In this document: positions 27,066 through 36,211 of the stretch, in pieces
Position numbering within the stretch: the first letter of the stretch is position 1
Layout: every line of letters starts with the position of its first letter
Source of the DNA: an uncultured Lachnospiraceae bacterium
GTDB lineage: Bacteria > Bacillota > Clostridia > Lachnospirales > Lachnospiraceae
Assembly: GCA_947574135.1 (NCBI GenBank)
Contig: CANPIM010000001.1
Span: 1 to 57,446, forward strand
Length of the DNA stretch: 57,446 nucleotides
Reading direction: 5' to 3'
The notes under the pieces: generated by a model
Seen by the model: the letters and a program-made list of their open reading frames with translations, nothing else
Database searches by the model: none
What the model was told of the DNA's origin: nothing
Made by a program: the position numbers and the translations under genes

Positions 27066-28469
27066 CTATCTGCTTTCAAAATCCTTCTCAGACTTTTTAT
27101 AGTCCAAAATCACGGTCCCATCCTCCTGGTACCGCACTGCCTGCTTTTTCATGGTCACCTTATCAAGAGCCTGTAAATATTCCTCCTTGCTGGAAAACAG
27201 AGGGGCGCCGGCTGCCATCACCTCTCTGGCCCGCTTTCCCTCCTCCCGAAGCAAAAGATCCGCGGCCACCACCAGACATTTGGCAGGCTGCACACAGGCC
27301 ATCTCCCGGTTCTCAATAAAGAAATCGCTTCCGTGCCCATTTCCTATGGCTCCACCCACGTAAGGGTGCACCGCAGGCATGATGGAGGACACGTCTCCCA
27401 TATCCGTGCTGCCTGTGCTCCAGCCCTCCTTAAGCCCTACAGAATCCGGCCCGGCCACCTGTCTCATGGCTTCCTTCACCACGCCGGCCAGCACGGGATG
27501 ATTGTTCAGAGGAAAATATCCCGGCTGATCGTCAAGCTCCAGTTTGCAGCCCAGAGACGCCGCCGCTCCCGCCAGGGCCAGGTTGATTTTCTCATTGTAT
27601 TGGCACATGCTTTCGTAGGAGGCTCCCCGCACATAGCTTTCCAGCCGGGCTGTCTCCGGAATGGCGTTCACCGCCAGTCCGGCCTGGGTGATAATGGGAT
27701 GAAAGCGGATATGCTGGTCATCCACAAAGGTCTCCCGGAGGGCATTGGCCGCCTGAATGCCGCAGGTAGCCGCATAGAGTGCATTTTTTCCGTTCTGCGG
27801 GGAGCCTCCCGCGTGGGCGGACACGCCCTGAAAGGTGATATTCTTGCTAATGCAGCCGTTGGCGCCCTTTTGCACCCAGAAGGTCTTTCCCTCGGCCAGC
27901 CTGGTCACATGGATCATCATGGCCATGTCCACCCCGTCAAAATATCCCCGATAGATAAACTCCACCTTTCCCCCAAAGTATCGGATCACGCCCTGCCGGC
28001 GAAGCTCCTCCCGAAACGCCAGCTCAATCAGCTCCTCCGCCGGAACGGCCATAAGCCGAATGGAGCCGCACATTCCCTCCAGGGCCTTGGGCTCCTTGAG
28101 CGCCGCCGCCACCCCCAAAAGCGCCGCACACTGGGTATGATGGCCGCAGGCATGGACGGCCCCTGTTTCCAAATCCGCATCCGGATGATTTTTTACAATC
28201 AGAGAATCCATCTCCCCCAAAATGGCAATCTTCGGCCCGGGCCTTCCCGTATCCAGATCCGTATAAAAGCCCGGAATATTCCCTGCCCGCGTCAGCTGGT
28301 AGCCCAGGGCCTCAAAATGCTGCTCCAGATAGGCTGAGGTTTTCCACTCCCGAAATCCAGGCTCCGGATTCCTCCAGATGGTATCCTCCGCCTCATAAAT
28401 CAACTCCTTCTGCCTGTCCACCATGTCCATCAGCTGCTGAGCCCTTGTGCTCTCCTCCATCCCCTTCAT
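27066..28469 (-). CDS. M20D amidohydrolase, AbgB-like
   Basis: A 467-residue amidohydrolase of the M20D branch that pairs with AbgA-like subunits. It shows TIWRNPEPGFREWKTS, ILGEMDSL, AVHACGHHTQCAAL with the metal ligands, AVPAEELIEL, ANGCISKNITFQGVSAHAGGSP, VNAIPETARLESYVRGAS and EGWSTGSTDMGDVSSIMPAVHPYVGG. In E. coli AbgA and AbgB form a heteromeric hydrolase of folate breakdown products; the side-by-side order here suggests a similar two-subunit enzyme. It is the first gene of the minus-strand run, divergent from aspA. Release of aspartate from an N-acyl-aspartate would fit the aspA neighbour. Confidence 0.85.
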   Translation of the reverse strand: MKGMEESTRAQQLMDMVDRQKELIYEAEDTIWRNPEPGFREWKTSAYLEQHFEALGYQLTRAGNIPGFYTDLDTGRPGPKIAILGEMDSLIVKNHPDADLETGAVHACGHHTQCAALLGVAAALKEPKALEGMCGSIRLMAVPAEELIELAFREELRRQGVIRYFGGKVEFIYRGYFDGVDMAMMIHVTRLAEGKTFWVQKGANGCISKNITFQGVSAHAGGSPQNGKNALYAATCGIQAANALRETFVDDQHIRFHPIITQAGLAVNAIPETARLESYVRGASYESMCQYNEKINLALAGAAASLGCKLELDDQPGYFPLNNHPVLAGVVKEAMRQVAGPDSVGLKEGWSTGSTDMGDVSSIMPAVHPYVGGAIGNGHGSDFFIENREMACVQPAKCLVVAADLLLREEGKRAREVMAAGAPLFSSKEEYLQALDKVTMKKQAVRYQEDGTVILDYKKSEKDFESR

Positions 28470-28504
28470 CGTTTCCTTCTCCCTTCTTTTTCAAACACAC
28501 CCAT

Positions 28505-28754
28505 TTTGCACAGTATTTATTTTATATGCAAATTTATCCTAACACTATTTTTGCAAATTAGCAATTCTTTTTTCTATTTTTTCAATTTATTCAGGAGCGC
28601 ATCCCCTTTTTGTGAATTTTTTCACTATTTAAACAAGGTTTTTCTTGATTTTCTCCTTATTCCTTCTGTTTAATGAATGGAGATTCTTATAATTTTGTTT
28701 TTACGCGATGCAAATTTAATTCAATTTCTTTAATTTATTTGCATTTATTTGCAC
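28505..28754. promoter_or_regulatory. AT-rich divergent control region with TGCAA words
   Basis: The 421-base gap between the abgB-like gene and aspA holds at least six TTTGCA/TGCAAA words (for example at 28505-28510, near 28552, near 28709 and around 28738-28754). They resemble those in front of operon 1 and the LacI gene. Apart from the aspA promoter no other structure is obvious. Confidence 0.4.
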
Positions 28755-28796
28755 ACATATTTGAAAACACTTATAACTGTTATACAAAGAAAACTA

Positions 28797-28826
28797 TTGG
28801 ATTCTCCCCTTTTTCTTGACTATAAT
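28797..28826 (+). promoter_or_regulatory. aspA promoter
   Basis: TTGGAT (28797-28802), an 18-base spacer and a perfect TATAAT (28821-28826) lie about 65 bases upstream of the aspA ATG. Confidence 0.65.
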
Positions 28827-28890
28827 TTTCCTATACAGGAGACTTTACAGACATTCTTACCGGATTGTTTACAAAAAGGAGAGGTGTAGC

Positions 28891-30324
28891 ATGAAACAGG
28901 AAACGAGAGAAGAATACCAAAAGGGTACCAGAATTGAACAGGATTCCATCGGAGAAAAGAAGATTCCCCAGAGCGCCTATTTCGGCGTGCAGACGCTTCG
29001 GGCTGCAGAGAATTTTTATATTACCGGCCTGACTATGCATCCGGAGCTGATCAACAGCATTGCCCAGATAAAGAAGGCGGCAGCTGTGACCAACTATGAG
29101 GTGGGGCGCCTGGATAAAAAGAGGACAGATGCCATTGTCCGGGCCTGCAATGAGATCATTGCGGGAAAGCTACACGATCAATTTATTGTGGACCCTATCC
29201 AGGGCGGGGCCGGAACCTCTCTGAACATGAATGCCAACGAGGTGATTGCCAACCGGGCCATTGAAATCCTGGGCGGTCCCAAGGGCGATTATCAGCTGGT
29301 AAATCCCAACGATCACGTAAATTACGGACAGTCTACCAACGACGTCTTTCCCTCCTGCGGCCGGATTACCTCCCTTAAGCTTTTGAACCAGGCCATTTCC
29401 CAGCTGGAACGTCTCTATGAGGCCCTGGACAAAAAGGCTGAGGAATTTGATTCTGTCATTAAAATGGGCCGCACCCAGCTCCAGGACGCTGTCCCCATTC
29501 GCCTGGGACAGGAATTTCGCGCCTACAGCGCCGCTATCCGCCGGGATATTCAACGGTTCGAAAGCTCCAGACAGGAAATGAGCGCCCTGAATCTGGGCGG
29601 GACGGCTATCGGAACCGGGCTCAATGCAGATGTGCGCTATCTGCAGAAGGTGGTGCGCAACATCGCTCTTATGACCGGGCTGGACCTGATCCAATCCTAC
29701 GATCTCATTGACGCCACACAAAATCTGGACGGCTACGCCTTTGTGTCCGGGGCTGTAAAAACCTGCGCCATCAATCTCTCCAAAATCTCCAACGATCTAA
29801 GGCTGATGTCCTCGGGTCCCAGAGCGGGATTTAACGAGATCAACCTGCCGGCCCGGCAAAACGGTTCTTCTATTATGCCCGGCAAAATCAATCCGGTTAT
29901 CCCTGAGGTAGTCAACCAGGTAGCCTTTCTGATCATAGGCAATGATATGACCATTTCCATGGCCACAGAGGCCGGACAGCTGGAGCTGAATGCCTTTGAG
30001 CCCATTATCTTTTACACCCTTTTCCAGTCCATCGAGACCCTGACCTTTGCGGTCCGCACTCTGGTGGACAACTGCATCACCGGCATTACCGCCAACGTGC
30101 AGCGCTGCCGGGAAATGGTGGAAAACAGCATTGGCATTATCACGGCTCTCTGTCCCCATGTGGGCTATGACAGGGCCGCCATGGTAGCGAAAGAAGCCCT
30201 GAAAACGGGGGCCTCCGTGAAGGAGCTGATTCTTCGGGACCAGCTTTTAACCCCGGAGGAGCTGGAGCGCATTCTGGATCCCTACTCCATGACAGAGCCG
30301 GGCATTTCCGGGGAGCCCCTGTAA
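28891..30324 (+). CDS. aspA: Aspartate ammonia-lyase AspA
   Basis: AspA converts L-aspartate to fumarate and ammonia. The 477-residue protein shows the fumarase/aspartase superfamily signature GSSIMPGKINPVIPE near residue 325, which supplies the catalytic serine loop, together with GGAGTSLNMNANEV, NPNDHVNYGQSTNDVFPS and GRTQLQDAVPIRLGQEF. The N-terminus RIEQDSIGEKKIPQSAYFGVQTLRA is diagnostic for aspartase versus fumarase. The ATG at 28891 has AAGGAGAGG upstream; an in-frame TTG at 28816 lies in the promoter. It is divergent from the AbgA/AbgB-like genes and convergent with a LysR gene. Confidence 0.94.
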   Translation: MKQETREEYQKGTRIEQDSIGEKKIPQSAYFGVQTLRAAENFYITGLTMHPELINSIAQIKKAAAVTNYEVGRLDKKRTDAIVRACNEIIAGKLHDQFIVDPIQGGAGTSLNMNANEVIANRAIEILGGPKGDYQLVNPNDHVNYGQSTNDVFPSCGRITSLKLLNQAISQLERLYEALDKKAEEFDSVIKMGRTQLQDAVPIRLGQEFRAYSAAIRRDIQRFESSRQEMSALNLGGTAIGTGLNADVRYLQKVVRNIALMTGLDLIQSYDLIDATQNLDGYAFVSGAVKTCAINLSKISNDLRLMSSGPRAGFNEINLPARQNGSSIMPGKINPVIPEVVNQVAFLIIGNDMTISMATEAGQLELNAFEPIIFYTLFQSIETLTFAVRTLVDNCITGITANVQRCREMVENSIGIITALCPHVGYDRAAMVAKEALKTGASVKELILRDQLLTPEELERILDPYSMTEPGISGEPL

Positions 30325-30337
30325 AAAATCCGGGGGC

Positions 30338-31291
30338 TTAAGAATCCCATGCAAGCCCGGGAATCATAAGCTTCATAAACTCTGTCATGCTTCGGGTGAG
30401 ATAGCGATTTCTCTTGTGATACAGATACACCTGCCGCAGGGTATTCTCATCCTCTATCTTGTAATACCGGATTTCCGGATTTGGCGGCTGACTCTTTACC
30501 ACCGTATCGCTGACAAAGGCGGCTCCCATTCCATAGCCGGCCAGATGATAGGTGGTGAGCAGCTGGTTCAATTTCATGGTGATGTTTAGCTTAACCCCGG
30601 CCCGCCGGCAGATAGCCTCCACCCTCTGCCGGGTGTCGTTGTGGAGCCGAAGCAGAATAAAGGGGTCCTGTTCAAAATTGCGGAGCGGGACCCCCGGAAA
30701 ATCCGGGCTTAAATGCCGCCCCTCGTAGATCTCCCGGGCCGAGAGGCTGTATTCCCGCACAGCCTGATTGCTGGAAAACGATGCCGGCACAGCCAATATC
30801 AGCCGCTCCTCCATAAAATCATATTTCTTATAGATGGTTTCATCCAGAAGCAGGTTATCCACCACCAGATCCAGCTCCCCGGCAAACATTTTCTCCTCCA
30901 GCAGAGCCGTATGCCCCTCAAACAGGCTCACCTGTACATGGGGGTAGAGACCGGCAAAGCGTTTTACCACAGGCGGCAGCACAAAGGCCGAAAACAGATA
31001 GGTGCCTCCCACAGACAGACTTCCGGTTTTCAGATCGCTGAGATTTCCCACATAGTGGGCAAATTCTTCCTCCAGATCCATCATCCGCTGTGCCGTTTTT
31101 ATATATTCCCTTCCACACTCCGTAAGGCTTACCGGACTGGTCGTGCGGTCAAAAATAGGCATCCCCACCTTCGCCTCTGTCTTTTTTATCATAGCGCTTA
31201 AGGCCGGCTGGGAAATATAGAGTTTTTCCGCAGCCTTAGAAAAGCTTTTCTCCTTGTACACCGCATATACGTATCGCATGCCGTTAAACAT
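30338..31291 (-). CDS. LysR-family transcriptional regulator
   Basis: A 317-residue LysR-type regulator with an N-terminal winged helix-turn-helix (YVYAVYKEKSFSKAAEKLYISQPALSAMIKK region) and a C-terminal two-lobed effector domain beginning near residue 90 (GSLSVGGTYLFSAFVLP). It ends 13 bases from the aspA stop and follows the permease of sugar operon 2 by 45 bases on the same strand. E. coli abgABT is controlled by a LysR protein (AbgR), so control of aspA and the AbgAB-like pair is plausible, but it may equally be transcribed with, and regulate, operon 2. Confidence 0.9.
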   Translation of the reverse strand: MFNGMRYVYAVYKEKSFSKAAEKLYISQPALSAMIKKTEAKVGMPIFDRTTSPVSLTECGREYIKTAQRMMDLEEEFAHYVGNLSDLKTGSLSVGGTYLFSAFVLPPVVKRFAGLYPHVQVSLFEGHTALLEEKMFAGELDLVVDNLLLDETIYKKYDFMEERLILAVPASFSSNQAVREYSLSAREIYEGRHLSPDFPGVPLRNFEQDPFILLRLHNDTRQRVEAICRRAGVKLNITMKLNQLLTTYHLAGYGMGAAFVSDTVVKSQPPNPEIRYYKIEDENTLRQVYLYHKRNRYLTRSMTEFMKLMIPGLAWDS

Positions 31292-31335
31292 TTATGTGTT
31301 CCTTTCCAACTCCCAAAGGCAAATCCCCACAAGGC

Positions 31336-32181
31336 TCAGCCCTTTACCCCTCCGGCTGTGAGACCACCCACCAGCTGTTTTTCCAAAATCTGGAAAAAGC
31401 ATAGAATGGGAAGGGTCGCAAGCAAGGAGGCGGCAAACACATACCACCATTCTGTATTGGTATATCCGAAGAAGGCGTGAATGCCCACATTCAGGGATTT
31501 CAGCATGGGATCTCCGATAAGAACCAGGGTGAGGGTGTATTCATTCCAGGCGTGGATAAATACAAACACAACAGCCGTGACAATTCCCGGAGCCGCCAGG
31601 GGCAAAATCACCCGAATCAGGGCCTTCATCCGGCTGCAGCCGTCGATCATAGCCGCCTCCTCCAGCTCCTTGGAGATGGTGGCAAAGGTCCCGCTTAAAA
31701 GCCAGGCCGCAAAAGCCTGGTTAAAGGCTGCAATCAAAAGAATCAGGCCTGTGCGGGTATTCTGCAGATGCAGGGTCACCATAAGCTTATAGATACCCAC
31801 CAGCAGCACCACCGCAGAAAACATCTGGGTCACCACAATGGCGGACATGATAAAGCGTTTTCCGGGAAACTGCATCCGGGCCAGCGCATAGCCGGCCGGA
31901 ATGGCGCAGGCAATGCAAAGAGCCGTGGAGCCCACCGCTATAATGGCCGAGTTCTTAAAATAGACAGCCAGTGGAATATCCCTCCAAATGTCAATATAGT
32001 TGGTCCAAACCCACTTCTCCGGAAAAATCGTTCCGGGAATGCGGAAAATCTCATCCATTCCCTTGAGAGAAGAGACAAACATGACAAAATAGGGATATAA
32101 AATATACAGTACACCTAAAACAACAAACAGATAAAGGAATATCCTGCCAAGATAAAACTTTTGCTTTCCCGTTTTTCTCAT
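31336..32181 (-). CDS. Carbohydrate ABC transporter permease, MalG type, operon 2
   Basis: A 281-residue CUT1-type permease with six helices. The EAA coupling motif is EEAAMIDGCSRMKALIRVILPLAAPGI, and the C-terminus is QLVGGLTAGGVKG. The start has AGGAGGAG upstream and overlaps the MalF-type partner by ATGA, so translation is coupled. It is the last transport gene of operon 2. Confidence 0.93.
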   Translation of the reverse strand: MRKTGKQKFYLGRIFLYLFVVLGVLYILYPYFVMFVSSLKGMDEIFRIPGTIFPEKWVWTNYIDIWRDIPLAVYFKNSAIIAVGSTALCIACAIPAGYALARMQFPGKRFIMSAIVVTQMFSAVVLLVGIYKLMVTLHLQNTRTGLILLIAAFNQAFAAWLLSGTFATISKELEEAAMIDGCSRMKALIRVILPLAAPGIVTAVVFVFIHAWNEYTLTLVLIGDPMLKSLNVGIHAFFGYTNTEWWYVFAASLLATLPILCFFQILEKQLVGGLTAGGVKG

Positions 32182-33089
32182 GAAGCCGTCTCCTCCTTCA
32201 TCTGATATTTCATGTAGAGCAGGGCAAAGGCCAGTAAAATCACAAAACCAATCACCGAGATAGCCGCAGATGCCCCGTAATCTCCTTTCTTAAACGCCAG
32301 ATAGTAGAGATATACCATCATGGTCGAGGTCTGATTGGCCGGCGCTCCGTTTGTAATGGTAAACACAATGGTAAAGTTGTTAAACACATAGATGGTATTC
32401 AACACAATGGTCACGTTAATGGCCGGCTTTAAAAGGGGCAGGGTAATCCGGAACAATTTGTCCCAAAAATTGGCCCCGTCAATGGTGGCTGCCTCATAAA
32501 AATCCGTGGAGATGCTCTGGAGCCCGGAAAGCAGGGTAAACGTCATAAAGGGAATGGTCACCGTGATGCCCACCACAATCATGCAGATAAAGGCCGAATT
32601 GGCGGATCCCAAAAAGTTGATGTTTGTCTTTATAAGCCCAAGCTTCAGCAGCAAAGCATTTAAAGCCCCATACTGATAATCAAAAATATACTTCCACGCA
32701 CTGGCTGTGATCATCTGTGAGGTGGCCCATGGCAGCAAAAGCACGGTACGGGCCAGCTTTCTCCCGTGAAACTTCTCATTGAGCACCAGGGCTGTGATAA
32801 TGCTCAGCACCATGGATACTCCCACATTCACAATGGTCCAGACCACTGTATTCAGGATCACCCGTCCAAACACAGGCTGGCCAAGGACAAACTGAAAGTT
32901 TCTCAATCCCCCAAAGCCCTTTACCAGGCCGGCCCGGGAAACCTCACTAACGCTGAGCACAAAGGTCTCAATCACCGGAACAAATACAAAGATGGTGACC
33001 AGAACAAGACAGGGCGCCAGCCAGAGATATGCCTCATAGCGGGAAAGCCTCCCTTTCTTTCTTTTTTTAACGGATGTGGATGTTTTCAA
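32178..33089 (-). CDS. Sugar ABC transporter permease, MalF type, operon 2
   Basis: A 303-residue CUT1-type permease. The coupling motif is YEAATIDGANFWDKLFRITLPLLKP and a typical upstream segment is TLLSGLQSISTDF. After a Lys/Arg-rich start, LWLAPCLVLVTIFVFVPVIETF is the first helix. The start codon is TTG at 33089 with AGGAAT-type ribosome bases just upstream. A hairpin separates it from the binding-protein gene. No ATPase is encoded nearby. Confidence 0.92.
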   Translation of the reverse strand: MKTSTSVKKRKKGRLSRYEAYLWLAPCLVLVTIFVFVPVIETFVLSVSEVSRAGLVKGFGGLRNFQFVLGQPVFGRVILNTVVWTIVNVGVSMVLSIITALVLNEKFHGRKLARTVLLLPWATSQMITASAWKYIFDYQYGALNALLLKLGLIKTNINFLGSANSAFICMIVVGITVTIPFMTFTLLSGLQSISTDFYEAATIDGANFWDKLFRITLPLLKPAINVTIVLNTIYVFNNFTIVFTITNGAPANQTSTMMVYLYYLAFKKGDYGASAAISVIGFVILLAFALLYMKYQMKEETAS

Positions 33090-33125
33090 GATTCCTCTCT
33101 CCTTCCCATGCAGATTTGAAACAGG

Positions 33126-33154
33126 GAGGAGAATGGAACACTCCCATTCTCCTC
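33126..33154 (-). other. Intercistronic hairpin after binding-protein gene, operon 2
   Basis: An 11-bp perfect stem (33126-33136 with 33144-33154) with a 7-base loop lies directly after the solute-binding gene and before the MalF-type permease. No T-tract follows, which argues for mRNA stabilisation rather than full termination. Confidence 0.6.
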
Positions 33155-33166
33155 TCCAACCAGGAA

Positions 33167-34476
33167 CTAATTTTCAAGAGTCATTTGAAGCTCATCCAAA
33201 GCCTCCTTAGGGGTCTGCATACCGGTAAACACCTTCTGTCCGGCCTCACAGACACCTGTGGAGCAGTCCTGCCAGTCCTGCTTGCTTCTGGCATAGAACT
33301 TGCTTCCCTCCAGAGCGTCAATATAAACCGCCTGCTCCGGATTCTCTTTTGCCAGCCTCTCTGCTCCCGTTAGGGTAGCCGGCAAGAGTCCCTCCTGAAC
33401 CATAAAGTCCGTGTAATATTCTGCACTGTAGAAGAAATCCAGGAAATCCTGAATAGCCTGCATTTTTTCCGGGGTATCCTTGGTGGCCTTGGCATTTTCA
33501 TTAAAGAAAATCAGGGCATCCTGCACAGCCATGGAGGAGGAAGAAGAAACCCGCGCATCGTTGTAGGGAATCTCCGCAATACCCACCTCCAGCTCCGGAT
33601 ACAGGGCCGGGAAAAAGTTAGCCGTCACCAGCATAGCCATCTTGTCGGCGGCCACCAGCTTCTGCATGTCATCTCTGGTCTCAATCGAAGGATTCTCATT
33701 GGTGTAACCCTTCTGATACATATCGTAAATCCATTCCAGGGCCTCTACATTCTCCTCGCAGTTTACAATGTAGTTCCCCGCATCATCCACAAATCCTCCC
33801 CCATTATTCCAGCCATAATAAGCCAGCAGGGTCTGACCCTCCGTTAAGGTGGCGTCAACCCCCCAGGCATACACATCGCCGTTATAATGCTCCTTGATTT
33901 TGGCGGAAACCTCCTCCACCTCTTTCCAGGTCTTGGGCGCCTCCTCAATCCCTACCTCCTCAAATATAGCCTTATTATAATACAAGGCACGCACAGAGGC
34001 CACATAAGGAATCTGGTATACCTCGTCCAAATCCGGATCGATATTATTGTTCCAGAACACCTGGAAGAAATCCGCCTTCAGCTCCGGAGAAATCACGTCC
34101 TCCGCCTTATAGAGCAGATCATCTCCCACAAACTCTCCCGCACTTCCTCCATTATACAGATCCGGCGCCTGCTTGGCACCAACCATGGAGCGAATACGCG
34201 TTCCAATGTTGTCCCATCCCACAATTTCCAGGTTGATCTTCACATTGGTGTGCTCTGCCTCAAAATCGTCAATCACAGACTGAATGTAAGCTTCCGTGGC
34301 ATCGCTGTACTGCGCCCCCACGAAGCTGATCTCAATAGGCTCTTCTACCCCCCCGAATTGTTTTCCGCAGCTTCTCCTCCGCCGGTGGAGGCCGTTTCCT
34401 CTTTGCTGCCACAGGCCGTAAGACCCAGTACCATGGCCAATCCCAGAGCTGTCAATGATGTGATTTTTTTCCTCAT
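33167..34476 (-). pseudogene. Sugar-binding lipoprotein, operon 2, frameshifted in a G7 run
   Basis: A family 1 solute-binding lipoprotein split by a frameshift. The ATG at 34476, with GGAGG 10 bases upstream, opens a perfect lipoprotein signal MRKKITSLTALGLAMVLGL with TAC as lipobox end. It then reads into TAG after ENNSGG at a run of seven G on the minus strand (34348-34354). One extra G would give VEEPIEISFVGAQYSD and continue to the stop at 33167, making 436 residues. The rest of the frame is well conserved (VDDFEAEHTNVKINLEI-like start, APDLYNGG, NNGGGFVDDAGNY). Either a real inactivation, a phase-variable tract or a sequence error. Confidence 0.85.
34348..34354. other. Homopolymer of seven C/G at the frameshift
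   Basis: Seven C on the plus strand (G on the minus) lie exactly where the reading frame of the binding-protein gene is lost, just after the flexible lipoprotein linker. Confidence 0.9.
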
Positions 34477-34542
34477 GTTTCTTTACCCTCCTTTTCTATG
34501 TATTATATAAGGCTTTTAAAACCGCCAATATAATTCCCTTTT

Positions 34543-35889
34543 CTACCTTCTAAGCTCCTTTAAAAGCTCCTTCCCTTCCCGAATAATCAGCTCTGCCACG
34601 CCAGCCTTAAACTTGGAGCTTCTGGACTCATAGCCGCCCTCGTCATAGGCCTCCTTCATGGGGAAATACCCCTCCGCGCCATTGGCCAGGCAGCAGGGCA
34701 GAATCAGTGCAAAGCCTTCCGTATCCTTCAGCGCACGTCCAATGCCTGTAAAAGGCTCTCCCGGGATTCCTAACATGGCAATATTCCCGATTCTGATGCC
34801 GCTTAAGGGCATGGAAAATGCCTCCGGGCCATGCTCCAGATCCAGCATACGCTCCGCCTCAGCTACCACAGTGGTGAGCTCCATCCCCTTAAAGGGAATC
34901 TCCTCGTCCTTGCCGGACCGGTGCAAGGCTGCAATTCCCCGGGCCTTTTCCACTTCCTCCGGGGTAGGTCTATTGGAGGGCACCTGAATATCCCGCTGTA
35001 CCCAGCCAAGGGAATCCACCTCCACATATTCCACCTTGTCAAACACCTGGAGAACAGCTCCTGCGATTACCCGTCCCACATAGCGGGCATGTCCATAGCC
35101 CCTGGAAACATCGTCAAAGTCCATAAAGGTGTCATTTAAGTCCCCGCTCTCGGGCCACACATTCACATGGTTTACATCTCCCTGGGCCCCGTTAAAGAAT
35201 ATGCACCGGGTGTTATCCAGGCTCTTCTCCACGGTTCTTCTCAAAAATCCCGGCCAGTCTGCGGATATCTTGCTTCCTCCCACCATGTCCGGATGATTTC
35301 CAAAATTTACCAAAACCAGACTTTTCCCGTTCTCCTGATCAAAGCGAAGCACATTTACTCTTTCATCCACATCCCCAATGGGGCTGTCTATCTCCGGATT
35401 TTTTACCCCCGGGTTGGTCCGGATGCCTCCGTCTTTCATACGGAACCGGCGCACAAAGGCCACATGGGGCCCGTTTCCAATTCTCCAGCCCATGTTTGCA
35501 GGCTTTAAGTCCTGAAGGGCCAGGCAGGCGGCATCTGCCATCTTCCGATATACCAGCTGATAATATTCCCGAATCAGGGGATCCTGGGAATCTGCCTTTA
35601 AAATCGGTCCCGTATGGGTGTGGGTGACAGCGATAAAAACCGCCTCAAAGGGAATCCCCGTAGCCTCTGAAACATGCCTCCGGTAAGCCTCCATGACGTC
35701 CTTTTTCAGGCCGCAGTGATCCATACTCAGAAGCACCACCCGATCCTCCCCGCAGGCCAGCGCCAGGGCATTGATCTCCAGATCATCCAAAACTCCCTCT
35801 GCAAACCGCTCCTTATAATATCCTGCAATTCCAATTCCCAGCATGGGCGTCACATTCACCCGCCCAAATCCTGCCATAAGCTTACTCAT
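34543..35889 (-). CDS. Neutral-ceramidase-like hydrolase, operon 2 paralogue
   Basis: A 448-residue member of the neutral-ceramidase-like fold. It begins MSKLMAGFGRVNVTPMLGI, has VTHTHTGPIL near residue 90 (metal-binding His-x-His), LVNFGNHPDMVGGSKISADWPG near residue 195 and FFNGAQGDVNHVN near residue 225. In the last motif Asn stands where ceramidases have the Ser of GDVSP. LGIPGEPFTGIGRAL near residue 370 matches the C-terminal part of the fold. No signal peptide is visible. The ATG at 35889 has AGGAGG 5 bases upstream. It heads operon 2 directly behind the promoter/operator at 36003-36031. Confidence 0.77.
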   Translation of the reverse strand: MSKLMAGFGRVNVTPMLGIGIAGYYKERFAEGVLDDLEINALALACGEDRVVLLSMDHCGLKKDVMEAYRRHVSEATGIPFEAVFIAVTHTHTGPILKADSQDPLIREYYQLVYRKMADAACLALQDLKPANMGWRIGNGPHVAFVRRFRMKDGGIRTNPGVKNPEIDSPIGDVDERVNVLRFDQENGKSLVLVNFGNHPDMVGGSKISADWPGFLRRTVEKSLDNTRCIFFNGAQGDVNHVNVWPESGDLNDTFMDFDDVSRGYGHARYVGRVIAGAVLQVFDKVEYVEVDSLGWVQRDIQVPSNRPTPEEVEKARGIAALHRSGKDEEIPFKGMELTTVVAEAERMLDLEHGPEAFSMPLSGIRIGNIAMLGIPGEPFTGIGRALKDTEGFALILPCCLANGAEGYFPMKEAYDEGGYESRSSKFKAGVAELIIREGKELLKELRR

Positions 35890-36002
35890 AAGCACCTCCT
35901 GTTTTTCACCCTTTCACGTTAATTACATAACCGTAAATAAATCTCCTGTTTTGTCCGGCTTATAACTTCTCGTTAAATTTATTTACTACATTTTCGAATA
36001 TT

Positions 36003-36031
36003 ATTTTACCGATTATTCGGTAATATGTCAA
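36003..36031 (-). promoter_or_regulatory. Operon 2 promoter with embedded palindromic operator
   Basis: On the minus strand TTGACA (36026-36031), 17 bases, TAAAAT (36003-36008). The spacer and -10 contain the perfect palindrome TTACCGA-N4-TCGGTAA (36006-36023). A protein bound there would directly block polymerase. The ROK-type gene transcribed divergently is the obvious candidate regulator. Confidence 0.75.
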
Positions 36032-36211
36032 TGCTTTTTCAGGTATCTGCCTATATTTTGGCAAATACATACAATTTTCTCCACAACTTTTTGTTATTAT
36101 TTTTTCGCAATCGTAATTTTACAATTCTTTTTTCTTGGATACCTCCTATATAATTATAAAAACGTAAAAAATATCTGTTGTAAAAAACACTGGCAAAATC
36201 CCCTCTATTTC

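Noticed and set aside
30314-30341. Hairpin at the aspA stop as terminator
   Set aside because: Only about six GC pairs with an A-rich loop and no T-tract on either strand; too weak to call.
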